A stretch of DNA of 64,000 nt, taken from Megaleporinus macrocephalus. Taxonomy: Eukaryota; Chordata; Actinopteri; Characiformes; Anostomidae. Position numbers and translations under genes: made by a program. The notes below the pieces were generated by a model. The model saw only the letters and a program-made list of their open reading frames with translations, made no database searches and was not told the origin of the DNA. The first letter of the stretch is position 1, and each line of letters opens with the position of its first letter. This document shows positions 49,026 to 59,969 of the stretch, in pieces. The stretch covers positions 34,667,059 through 34,731,058 of the forward strand of contig CM038708.1 of assembly GCA_021613375.1 (NCBI GenBank), written 5' to 3'.

Positions 49026-52000
49026 GGCAGACATCAGACGTGCTGGGGTTGGCGTGGGACACACATACTGCGCTGGAGTGTGACACATTAGCTGAGTATA
49101 GCTTCTCAAACAACTTCCTTTTAACTGGAGGCGGCCTTTGTGAGGGTTTCTGTCGAAAACTATCTGAGGAACCTTCAGTAAAGGTACACCTTATCAGATA
49201 AGAGGTCACTGTTAAGTGTGTTGTGTTTTTGATACAGCGTCACCGTTAGGACCAAACCTTTTTTTGTTTTGTTTTGTTTCAATAAGGTTTTGGATATAAA
49301 GAAGTTTGAAAATTATAACAGCTGCCATTTAACACGCTTTGTCAAAAAAGGTGACATTAATCTTTATATAGTAGATCTGATGTACACCTGCCAATCCTGA
49401 TATATAACCTTTTTTTTTTACTACTTTCACTTATAGATTAACATTTCAGAGCAATTAGAAACGCTGTAATATGAATAAAAGTAATGAACAAAATAAATGT
49501 ACATAATCAAATTTCAATCTAAACATGTGTCTAATGCTGATAGTTTTAAAAGCAATGTTTGTAGATGATAGGCCTATAAAACTCATTACATAGGTGCATA
49601 AATGCTATTATTTGAGATCATTAAAATGATCTAAATGAGCCCATTCAGCTGCCTTAGACTTGTAAATTAAATCATTAACTATGAAAGTTCGTAGAACAAA
49701 TGTCATTATTATTTGTAGAACAAATGATCAACAACTAAAATGCCATGAACGTGACAGGACTAGAAATAATATGGCTCCAATTCTTTTGTGCTGGATAGAT
49801 AGATCTACTTGTTGATTCTCATTAAAAGTAAAGTATGTTTTCTGTCTCCTGTTTATGTCCCTTGCATATGTCGTTGAATGTGTTTTTGAACATTAAAATC
49901 TCAGTAAGGTGACGACTGAGGCAGATAGTATTACACAGTGGATCACTATGCTCCATGATTCTAACTGCTATGTTCCTTCATGGATACATGGAGTAAGCTG
50001 AGTAGCACTGCCTAATATAAAGCTGAAGCTAATGCATAGCTGCTCTATTACCTATGATCACCTAGAATATTAATATTTTGCCATGAGACAGGGTTTTGCC
50101 ATGACATACTGTGTGTATTAAAGCAGTGAGAGCCTCCCTTATTATTTTAATTAAAGTGACATAAGCTGATCATATGACTGTGACGTTAGAGCTATGACTG
50201 GAGTGATCATGACCAAGCAGATGTCTTCGACTGCCCACCCCTTACACTACAGGCAGGCTACGTTACATGGGCACACGTTTCTGATTGGTGGAATTAGAGG
50301 CCTGGTGGTAAGTGCTCTCCAGTACGGTCAGTAAAGAAGGGTGGGCGGCTGCTGGAGGACAGAAATGTCCCTGTCATTCTATCCCTCGCATACACCACGC
50401 ACGGAGCAGCAACAGGGTGAAGACTGAAAGACAAACTCAGGTTTCACAACACTTCAGACAACACTCTGGTACAAACAACACATGGCCAGCTATACAGTCA
50501 CGAGTTAGAACACCCTCGGTCAAGTTACACGTTTTGTGTAAATATGTGTAAATACGTTACGCATCATCTACAGAGAACACGCGGGAAGACACACCGTTCA
50601 GCTGACTCAACTAACCAAGGCAACAAACTTAGTTCTTAATGTTACAACATCCCATCCTGTTTTACAGTGTAGCAGAACCGGATTACTATATTTTAGTGCT
50701 GCACCAGGCTGAAATCATCACGATGGACAGCTTACTATATAGTTTGAGAAGAACTGAGATTATAATGTATTTTATTTTACAGAATGATGTAGAATTATTC
50801 CTGAATTTTCTCTACTTCCTGAGAAGCACTACAGAGCAAAGTACCGGCTAAAGGTCTCTGCATACTTCCTGTGGAGATGATGTCCAACGGGCTTCCAGGA
50901 ACAATATGACACAATTCCCGAGAACGGAAACAACCATAGACGTCACAGGGAGGATTTGCTGTGTTGTGCACATAACAGTAAAATATACAGACTCTACCAT
51001 AAAGGTGCAGCAGTTGTAGGTAGAACTATGACAGGATCGTTTTCCAGTCATATGGTCACCTGCAGTAGTGAAGCGTACCCAGTTTCTCTACATTGATGGT
51101 GAATAGCATCAGGGGTTGTAGTGTCTACCATCCAAATATAGACATTTTATTTACTGTCCACGCCTGAATCTAAACTACTATGTTTTTTTTATTAGTGGAA
51201 ATTGTAAATATTGAAACATATATTTTACCCTGAGGCAGTTTAACAGTGAGTCCTTCGGGAAAGCATTGTGTTATTCTCCATTTCTAATGAATCTGACAGA
51301 AACACTGATTAGGTTATCCCCATGTTTGCAGTCCATAATGTATCTAGAACTTCTAAAAGGCCTAGAGAACTAAAAATGGCCACTTGTGTTTTGGAAATCA
51401 GTAACTTATACTGTGCTTAATTTCAAACATTAGATGTTCAGTTTAGCTCCCAAAGTCCTAACTATGAAGAGCGCTTACTTTGTACCCAGATCACGAAGAA
51501 AAACTCTTGAAACTTTTTTTTAAAGAATTTGACTCTATTTTCCAACCTTACTTGAAATAAAAGACAATCAATTCAACACTTTTAAATACAATAGCAGTTT
51601 AATAACAAGGAGCATGTCAAATATATTAAATAAAAATCTATTGAAAAACAAGCTTTTTATATATTTACAGAAGTAAAGCCAAATATGAAAGCCTGATGGT
51701 TGCCTCACTCACAGTGTGCTGTGTAGTTGTTATCAACTTCTATTATTTGTTAGTTAAATTAGCCTTGTAGGTCAAGGGCACAACTTTTTGACACCAATTT
51801 GTTTTTTACTATAACTCTGATTACCTGAATTAGAAAAACAATATTTGATGCATTCAAGTTCTTACAAAGCCCAGTTAACAGAGCTGGACTGTGATTGATA
51901 CAGTAGCTGTTAGCAAAGCACTATACTCCACTGTCAAAGCCACATCCACTGACCATGGGAAAGAGCGTGCTGTACTTGAGCATGAAGATATAGGGGTCGC

Positions 52001-52785
52001 GGGGTTGCGGTTTGGAATCGAGTGAAGACAACTGCTGGAGCATGACCTAGATCAACAGCGTCCTGTGAACGTGGGCAGGCTGAAGCAATGCAGCAGCTGC
52101 TGGGGGAACTGGGCTGGCTTTAACAAGGCCTGCCCCACATAAACACCGTGCCGAGGATTACAGCACTGGCACTCCCCCACCCCACCAACTGCAGCACAAT
52201 GGTGCCATTGGGCTTGTTTTCATCATAAGTACATAAACAATGGCAGCGCAACAGCAGTCAGAGCACAGGGTCGGACAACAAGATCAAAAATAATGGGTAA
52301 CTGAAGGCCGACCATTAGCTGCATTGGATAAATTCATCAGTCCTAACTGTAATCAGATATTCTAAGGAACTTAAGCCTCTTTATGCATGTATGCGTAAAG
52401 GCCTTCATAAGTAAATATGGACATACTAGATGTTTGTACACTTGTGTTTACGCACAACCATGAATTTGCTTTGCTATGAATTCAGCTTTATTGTTTTCAT
52501 GTAAAAGTGTTGCACTGGCCTTGCTGGCAGAACATCCTGTCCTGCGTCTACAGCAGCATTACATCTGGCAGCATAATGCCATCAGTGCACATGACAGACT
52601 TTATGAACTGCTGCATGTTATCAATAATACAGTGAAGGTGCTGAGGCACCCACTAGCGGAGCGATGTCACATTGCACATGTTTAGTATGGCTGGGAGGAG
52701 AAAAACAGGTCAAACTGGAAAAGTGATACAATGTAAACCAAAACACCACCTACAGAACTAGATAAGATAAAAAGTTTCAACATAC

Positions 52786-52816
52786 CTGCCAGTCATACTC
52801 CGCCATAAACTGGCAC
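52786..52816 (-). CDS. retreg1: retreg1 exon 3 (31-nt microexon)
   Basis: Acceptor 'cccaatag|gtgcc' and donor 'tggcag|gtatg' enclose only 31 nt. Joined to its neighbours it reads G-A-S-L-W-R-S-M-T-G-S (residues 128-138), corresponding to the GAQLWRSLSES segment of human RETREG1. It is too short to appear as an open frame, and was found by requiring the linking phase between exons 2 and 4. Confidence 0.88.
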
Positions 52817-53378
52817 CTATTGGGAAAAACAACCAACAAAACATCAGATCTGAGCTTGTCAAGCCTTTCGGTTCCATCTCAGTTCAATCTGAACAAATTC
52901 AACAAATTACATGTACACCATTAAGGATCTAAGGAACATAACACCATTTATACTCCTTATTTCCTTGTTTAATCCTGCTGTGAACTATAATAAAACAAAG
53001 TTTATTGTATTTTACTATATTTGTTTTCTGCTTCTATATTGTTTCTTATTTAAGTCAGTTATCTTTTTGCTGTATATTGTTTACCTCTAACTAAGCTTTT
53101 TTGTAAAAGGAAGCTATATAACTAAAATGTAATATATTATTATTTTGTATGTGTGTGTGTGTGTGTGTGAACTATTGACTATATAAAAATACATAGAATA
53201 AAAAGGTTCTGTTATAAAGCAACTACAGGTTTTTGTATAAATGTGTACATGTTAGATGTGTCCAGAATGATGAACTGAGCTGTGAATAAATTAATAAAAA
53301 AGAGGAATTTGTATAACACTAAGAAACAAAGTCTTCCTTAAAATAACATCCATAATGCTGTTTACTTGAAAAGAGGTG

Positions 53379-53600
53379 ATTCAGGCAGATACAGATTATT
53401 CAGGCAGAGACAGATTATTCAGGCAGATACAGATTATTCAGGCTGATACAGATTATTCAGGCAGATACAGATTATTCAGGCAGATACAGATTATTCAGGC
53501 AGGTTCAGATTATTCAGGCAGATACAGATTATTCAGGCAGGTTCAGATTATTCAGGCAGATACAGATTATTCAGGCAGGTTCAGATTATTCAGGCTGATA
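53379..53600. repeat. 19-bp tandem repeat
   Basis: About 11.7 copies of attcaggcagatacagatt, with variants 'gcaggttcag' and 'gctgatacag', in retreg1 intron 2. There is no spacer between units, so it is not CRISPR-like. Confidence 0.96.
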
Positions 53601-53879
53601 TCTTACTGCAAACAGCTAACATGATATGATCAGTATACTATAACTAAACAACTTCTTGATGTTACGAAAAATACTGAACAAAGCAAAACCTTATACATGT
53701 AGCTTTTTCAGTCTATATAGTATCAACAAAACTTATTAATATAATTAGTGATTCCAAACAATTGAATGATACTGAGTGTATGTCTACTGTGACACACATG
53801 ATTCATAAAGCTCACTCCAATCTGAGGTTGATGGTCAGTAATAAAGGAGCAGTTAAGTGTATTAGACAGCGAACCACAC

Positions 53880-53986
53880 CTCTTGATCTGGGAAGCACCA
53901 CATCCCTCAGCAGCTGTACCAGCATCAGGAGAGTCAGACACAAGCCGAGAAGACAAACCACTCTACAGGGGCTCAGGGACACAAAC
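53880..53986 (-). CDS. retreg1: retreg1 exon 2: first reticulon-homology hairpin
   Basis: A 107-nt exon, acceptor 'tatccag|g', donor 'caagag|gtgtgg'. It encodes FVSLSPCRVVCLLGLCLTLL through to a basic VVLPRSRG end, residues 92-128. The hydrophobic wedge followed by Arg matches the first hairpin of RETREG1. Phase 2 in, phase 1 out. Confidence 0.85.
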
Positions 53987-55287
53987 CTGGATAGGGAAAA
54001 TAACAACAAAGCTATTTTCCATGCAATTCAACAGGGAGAGAGTCTCAACCGTCACCCCACATGTGGTGGAAAGCACAGCACTCAAACAGACTAGTGACAA
54101 CAATTTGAACGTATTCTATTACAACTCATTTTATAAGCATAACAAATAAGCAGCACAATCACTGAAATATTTCCATGAACTTCACAATTTCTTAGTGTCT
54201 GGTCCCTCTTCTGTTTGAATGGCAGCAATGGTGAGGCGATATCTGAACGTGTGCTGCAGTAGGTGAGATAAGATCTTTGAGCCTTCACATGGTCAATGTG
54301 ACAAATTACCATACATTTGAATAGCAGCCTAAAAATAGAGCAGAACCTGACATTCAACTGGTCATAACTTTCCTTTCCTTTTCGTTTCACACGTTCCAAA
54401 ATTCTACAACTTCCAGCTTTCCACGTTTCTATTGTGGTCTCAGACTTTTGGACCCCACTGTACATTCAGAACAGTTGCCCACATCTAAACCTTGTGAAGG
54501 CTGTCGGTATGAGAAGCAGGATAGCCTTGGTGTGCACTTGGCTGCTACTGTCCAGCACAGTTGGCTCTCAGCAGAAGGCGCGAGAGCATAATCTCCAGCA
54601 TTTGAAATCCAGGCCACAGCTTACTTACAAGGAAGAATAACCTGTGCAGGGTATTTATATAAGTCCGTATAAGTGGAGGGGGCTCAGTTTCTTAACCTAA
54701 ATCCAGTGTTTGCACAGTCATACTTCCCTTGAACACAAGTATGAGAACACGCACCACATATATGAACACAGCTCGTGAACTAGTTAAAGCAGTATTAAAA
54801 CAGTGGGCTATAAATGCCTTATCTAATCTCGTCAGGTTGTGTTCAGGCCCTGTGCGACAGACAGCAGGTGTGATGGCAAGCAGACATGACCTAGAGAATA
54901 ACAGTCGGGTGTCAGGCTCTGCTTCTTACAGGCCACACCAACAACACACCGGCCTGTTTGACCTGTGAGGAATTTCACAAAGCAGGATTTCTCGCTTAAC
55001 CAGATAACTTCATCTGAATCCAGCCTGTCACACAGAAGAACAAGTAAGGGATGCTTTTGTTCAGACTTACTGAGAAATAACCACCAGCTTACTGAACTAC
55101 AACCCCCTCCACACCCCCCACACCCGGGCTAACACATCAACTTCAGTTCTGCTAAACAAGCACAGACAGACAGCAGCTCAGGGATACAACGAGGAGTGGG
55201 CTGCGCGTTGTACACTCGGGCATATTAAGGTGGTCTCTCCTGCAGCAGGGGGAAAGTGAAAGGAAAACGCTGCGTCATGTCTCTCAC

Positions 55288-55562
55288 CAGAACACGGCGT
55301 TGGTGGCCGCGAACAGCGCGGTGGTCCTGAACGGTTTTCTCCAGTCCACCAGCGCTCGGACACCGCCTCCTCCAGCCCGCTGCCCGCTCTCCGCAGCCCC
55401 GCGCTCCGTGTCTGAGCTCCGGCTCTCCTGTACACGCTCCGCCGCTCCTGCCATGGCCAAAGCACCGCGCTGCGCCTCGCCGTCTCCACAGCGCCGGCCG
55501 GTGGCTGAGCTGCTGCTGCTGTCGCTGCTGCTGGTGTTGTTGTTGTTGTGCGGCGACGTCAT
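55288..55562 (-). CDS. retreg1: retreg1 exon 1 (long isoform start)
   Basis: ATG at 55562 opens MTSPHNNNN, then a Ser-rich run and a Gly/Ala/Arg-rich cytosolic head. The last part, ALVDWRKPFRTTALFAATNA, enters the first membrane hairpin. The head is low-complexity, as in other vertebrates. Donor 'ttctg|gtgaga' splits codon Trp92. The exon is far more GC-rich than its surroundings, consistent with a CpG-island promoter at about 55300-55650. Confidence 0.85.
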
Positions 55563-55756
55563 CCGGAGACTGCCCGCCGGGGCTCCATGGGAACGCCCAC
55601 GTCATCACGACCCAAGGATGAAGGTAGGATGAAGAGTTTTGTGATCTGATCATTAATAATAAATGAGAGAAATATATATAAATGTACTTACAATTAATAC
55701 TTAATAGTTTATAATAATATATAGAATTTCAATAAATTCCATATAATTATAAACTA

Positions 55757-56440
55757 CACTCACAGACTACCTCTTTAGGTGCACCTCCTTTATCAGCTCC
55801 TCCTATCATATAGGAGCACTTTGTAGTTCTACAGACTGTAGTTCATCTGTTTCTCTGTATACTTTGTCACCCTGTTCTTTAACGGCCAGGACCCCCACAG
55901 AAGCCCCACAGAGCAGGCATTATTCGGGTGGTGGATCATTCTCAGCACTGTAGCAACACGTGGTGATGTGGTGGTGGTGCGTTTGTATGTGTTGTGCTGG
56001 TGTGCGTGGATCAGACACAGCAGTGCTGCTGAAGTTTTGAACAATTCTGTAGACTGAGAATAGTCCACCAACCAAAACTATCCATAGAACAGGGTCCTGT
56101 GGACAGCATCAGCATTCTATGACCACTGATGAAGTACTATAGAATGACCAACACAAACTGTGCAGCAACAACCAAGCTATCGTCTCTGATTTTACATCTG
56201 TAAGGTGGAGCAGCAAGGTAGGAGTGTCTCATAGAGTGGACAGTGAGTGGATGCGATGTTTAAAAAATCCAGCAGCACTGCTGTGTCTGATCCACTCATA
56301 CCAGCACAACACACACTAACACACCACCACCATGTCAGTGTCATTGCAGTGCTGAGAATGAACCACCATTGCTCTGTGGGGGTTCTGACCATTGAATAAG
56401 GGGGCTACCAAAGCATATACAGAGAAACAGATAGTCTAAG
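55757..56440. mobile_element. Foldback DNA transposon, fullest copy in the window
   Basis: The left arm 55757-56040 and right arm 56255-56440 are reverse complements: 'gtggatcagacacagcagtg' faces 'cactgctgtgtctgatccac'. The centre has 'actgagaatagtccaccaac', 'actgatgaagtactatag' and 'catagagtggacagtgagtg'. It sits about 100 bp upstream of the retreg1 promoter. No transposase is encoded. The right arm is shorter than the left because its outermost part is missing. Confidence 0.8.
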
Positions 56441-57560
56441 ATGACAAACAATAAGAAAACACCAGTAAGTTAGGGCTACAATAAGGTGGTTGGTCAGTAT
56501 CAAGCCTTCTCAATTCATCTTCAAGCGTATAACTAAAGTGTATTTGGTGGAACTGATAATATGGACATAACATAATAATTAGTAGCGGAAGACAACAGCT
56601 TCAACAAAATTATTGAATGGAGAGCTTCTCTTAAATAGTCTTACTGTGCCTAAGCAGCTCACTTCTAGGGATTTGTCTTGAGGGGGGTAAAAGCAGGGGG
56701 CTGGGCCATGGCTGGGGCCTTCTCCCGTCAACAAGCTACAGCTCAGCTGGTACTGACTTGTGAATGACTGTAATATTTTCTATGTAACCAGCAGGGTCTG
56801 ACGATCAGAGGGCCGCACATTTGAGAAATTTGGTAAAAGTTTATGGAGGCCTCTTATTCGAATTTTCTATTAAATGGTGTAGCAGTTACACTGACACTGC
56901 TGCCTCTTTTAAGGTGGACCATAAAAGGTGGTGAATAGGAAGCCAAACTGTAGAAATTTAGATGTGAAACAGCATCTACACATTCCTTTTACAAATCTAT
57001 ATGCATAGACTATGATATACACCAAAAGTCAGAATTTATTATTATTATTGTTATTATTCTTATTATACAAAGACACATTAATACAGTTCAAGAGTTATTT
57101 TTGTAATTATACCAATAGTGTAAAAACAATATTGTCAAAGGTACCATATATTAAATCCTAATGCAATGTTAATACACTTATACACTTAATACACTCATTC
57201 ATTTTTGTTGTCATTAATTACCTACATTCTTTTTGGAAATACTAAGTTGTTATTATTTTATTGTTTTGACATACAATAAGGTACTGCATCATCAGACTTG
57301 TTGCTTGCCAATAAAAAAGGATCCTGGCCCTGGAGGAGAGGTGGTGTAGAATGCTGGACCAGAAGTGAAGTAGGAGGATGGCCCTGGTGGAGACATGCAG
57401 GTGGACAGGTAAATAGGGCTTTCATTGTGAACAAAAACTGACCAGTGATAAAGATGATAAACAATAAGAAAACACCAGTAAGTTAGAGCTACAAGGTAGA
57501 GGTTTCCAATAAGGTGGTTGGTCAGTATCAAGCCTTCTGAATTAATGTTCAAACATATAA
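56438..57560. repeat. Pair of about 95-bp direct repeats one kilobase apart
   Basis: Copies at 56438-56531 and 57451-57560 share 'acaataagaaaacaccagta', 'agttag(g/a)gctacaa' and 'ggttggtcagtatcaagcct'. The second has about 15 extra bases in the middle. The first copy directly adjoins the truncated right arm of the foldback element. On the minus strand a frame through the second copy (57633-57292) is hydrophobic and then Pro/Gly-rich, but I do not recognise it. Confidence 0.75.
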
Positions 57561-58129
57561 AAATAAACTCTGGACACCAACCCTTACAGAAAACAGGTTC
57601 AGAAGAACAAAACATGTCATTCACAGAAAACAACTACACCACAAGACTGCTAGCAGGAAACGAAGTGTGCCAGTGATAGCCTCTAAAATCAGATATCAGA
57701 TGAAGAACGGAGATGTTTTCCCAAAATGAGCTTGTAAAGAGGAAGAACAGCTGAGGAGATTACATAAGTCTCCCAAACAGACACCTGCGAGCGTTCAAAT
57801 CCTCCCCTGGTCTTTAATTCTGTGTTCTCATGGATTCAGAACCACAGATGGCTTGATTATTGCAGGTTTATTGCTTTGGGTCAAAGAATGTGTTTTTCAA
57901 AGTTTACAAACAGTTAAACCAGGATCTCTTTACAGAAGAGGTCAGAATCTGTCAAAGCAGATGAATCCATCGCAGGTTATAAGATTGGCTAACTACAGCA
58001 AAACATGCCTTCATATGGAAAGAGATGTCCTTTGGGCCTTAGAAGCTCTTTATATCTACAGACAAACTTTTTTATACCAAGTTAACGATCACACAGTTAA
58101 GCCCCTCATACGTTACTTGTGTCATATGT

Positions 58130-58250
58130 CCGTTTCTTATTTGTCTACAAGTGTAAATTATTATTAGAGTGTATATTCTTCTTCTGCTACTGTAAAAACT
58201 GCAATTTCCCCCTGGGATCAATAAAGTATTTCTGATTCTGATTCTGAAGT
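58130..58250 (+). mobile_element. LINE 3' tail
   Basis: It ends with 'gggatcaataaagtatttct' and then repeated 'gattct' units, a typical 3' end of fish non-LTR retrotransposons. No coding part is recognisable upstream. Confidence 0.65.
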
Positions 58251-58883
58251 GTCCACATGAATTACATGCGTGACGGTGTTCTTGTGGAAAAGGCAATTCA
58301 TTAAGGAGAGTTATTTGTGTGCTTTAATCCTTTAGAGTAGACGATCGGCCTTCCGTTAAATCTTGAGCACATTTATTAAATTCATTTTGGTTCTGGATGG
58401 AAAATGAACTTACAGTGACAAAACAGTGGATATCAAAAAAAGTCTTGTTCTTAAGTAAAGCCAAAAATGAGACCTTTTTATTATTAATGTCACCCGGCTA
58501 CCAACAAACTCCAATAGAAAAATAATTAGATAATTACTAGAAAATACAATAAAAACATACAATATCTTGTTTTACTTGTAGAGTTAGAGAAAACAAATTA
58601 CATTCGAATTATGTTAAAGCAGCTGACACCTGCCATCAAAGAAAGTCATTCTGATTAACACTAAATAAAATAGACGTTTCTGTTGTTTCCACCCCTCAGG
58701 AGATGACAAAGCTCTACAGAATTTTACAGTTAGGTGATACTGAGCAGAAGAATGCTGTATAATGTGGCACCGCAAGGACACTGGAATAATAATCCTCAGG
58801 CTCAGCAAAAACCCTTAAATGCAGTTTTTATCTGATGAGAAAGAGGCTGACATATTTGGTCAAACAAAAGATTTGTTTGATGT

Positions 58884-58915
58884 AAGATAAGATAATACTT
58901 TATTAGTCCCACAGT
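58884..58915 (-). mobile_element. LINE 3' tail, reversed
   Basis: 'aagataagataatactttat' followed by 'tagtcccac' is the reverse complement of a LINE tail related to the one at 58130-58250. It directly adjoins the hAT-like repeat. Confidence 0.5.
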
Positions 58916-59560
58916 CAGAGGTGTCAAGTAACGAAGTACAAATACTTCATTACCTTACTTAAGTAGAAATTTTGGTTATTTATTTTCAGATGACTTTTTA
59001 CTTCTACTCCTTACATTTACACTCCATTATCAGTACTTTCTACTCCTTACATTTTAAACATAGCCTCGTTACTCCTATTTCATTCCAGCTTTTTTACATT
59101 CACATACATTTACATTCTAATAAAGTTTATTGATAACATGCCTTTGTAGTTTGACTTTTTGCACCATTACAATACTTATAGACGACTAGTCATCATATCT
59201 TCTGCTCCATGAAACACATGTTAATGCTCAGTAGTACACAGATATGCTTCTTTAATGTATTTATATTGTACTAAACTACATTCATATTCAATGGGCGTAT
59301 ATGCTGCTGAAACAGGAAGCCTAGCACATCCCAAATTTATCAACATTAACATTTTAATGTAACATTATATTCTTTATGGCTTTTAGAAGAATGGGGTTTT
59401 TTGGTGAGGTGGGCTAGTGCACTATAGGCTCCTGTGGTGCGACCTAAGCTTTCGTCCTTAATGGCATTTTTTCCCTTACATTACTCTTTCTTTTCTTTAT
59501 ATTTTAAGTAGTTCTGAAAGCTATACTTCCACCTGAGTAATGAATGTGAACACTTTTGAC
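58916..59560. mobile_element. hAT-like non-autonomous element, right end lost
   Basis: It starts with 'cagaggtgtcaagtaacgaa' and 'gtacaaatacttc', the familiar hAT-type terminus and adjacent sequence of fish repeats rich in 'acttaagtag' and 'tactccttacat'. No complementary right terminus is found. A related piece lies at 35157-35320. Confidence 0.6.
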
Positions 59561-59685
59561 ACATTTGCCCACAGTGGACAGCATCAAAGGAAAAGCAAGG
59601 CATGCATTCCAGTAAAAAACAGTACAGTATATAACAATATAAATAATAAAAGTCAGTATATGTAACTGCTCAATTAAAGAACATC

Positions 59686-59960
59686 ATACCTTTGTGTGAA
59701 GCATGGTGGTGGTGGCATGGGCTGCTTCTCTTCAGTTGGGACTGGGGCTCTGTTCAAGGTAGAATTTATAATGACTGGACCAAAACGTGGACACATTTTG
59801 ACACAAAATATGTCGTTAGAAAGTTGAAGAGTAATTTCTCCTCCCAACATGCTAATGACCCAAAGCCCACATCAGTCAATCAAGTCAACCAGTGAATATG
59901 GTTTAAAACTGAAGATCAAGGTCTTTGAACAGCCCAGACTGATTTACTGCTGGTACAAAT
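59686..59960 (+). pseudogene. Transposase remnant (Tc1/mariner-like)
   Basis: The DNA reads 'gaagcatggtggtggtggca', and a translated piece reads QHANDPKPTS. This resembles the QxDNDPKHTS motif near the catalytic region of Tc1-like transposases. The frame is open only for about 67 codons and ends in stops. The aspartate before the motif's asparagine is replaced (HAND for QDND), so this is a dead fragment. Confidence 0.5.
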
Positions 59961-59969
59961 GCAAAGTGG

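Larger units (their letters stand above)
44139..52785 (-). other. retreg1 intron 3 (8.6 kb)
   Basis: The largest intron. Besides the alternative first exon it holds an imperfect tandem repeat with core 'cttctagaagtcatca' (four copies, about 44285-44425). It also holds a fragment at 44745-44850 related to 41950-42100 (shared words around 'catatgtacatttcc' and 'gaagttctgc'). No other gene on either strand is supported. Confidence 0.6.
37310..55650 (-). other. retreg1: retreg1 (FAM134B) gene locus
   Basis: Nine coding exons on the minus strand: 55562-55288, 53986-53880, 52816-52786, 44138-44012, 43910-43826, 43495-43373, 40940-40870, 40763-40640 and 39468-39011. All junctions are GT/AG and every phase joins. 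The sum is 1401 nt, giving 466 aa plus stop (the human protein is 497 aa). RETREG1 is an ER-membrane receptor for selective autophagy: its reticulon-homology hairpins bend ER tubules and sheets, and its cytosolic LIR recruits LC3/GABARAP. Assignment to RETREG1 rather than RETREG2/3 rests on SWMxF, FKQQxPGKFCLLVCS, AGDVITAAVTAA and the ending FELLDQSEL...LLGxH. A second first exon lies in intron 3. The transcript probably ends near 37310-37340, after a minus-strand ATTAAA at 37351-37346; that end is tentative. Confidence 0.9.

Noticed and set aside
53379..53600. Short regular repeats as a CRISPR array
   Set aside because: The units are contiguous with no unique spacers, and this is a vertebrate genome. 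The same applies to the 9-bp and 13-bp arrays.
55225..55653. 142-codon minus-strand and 110-codon plus-strand frames in the GC-rich segment
   Set aside because: They overlap retreg1 exon 1 in other frames. Only the 55562-55288 frame carries the conserved hairpin entry and a donor in phase with exon 2.
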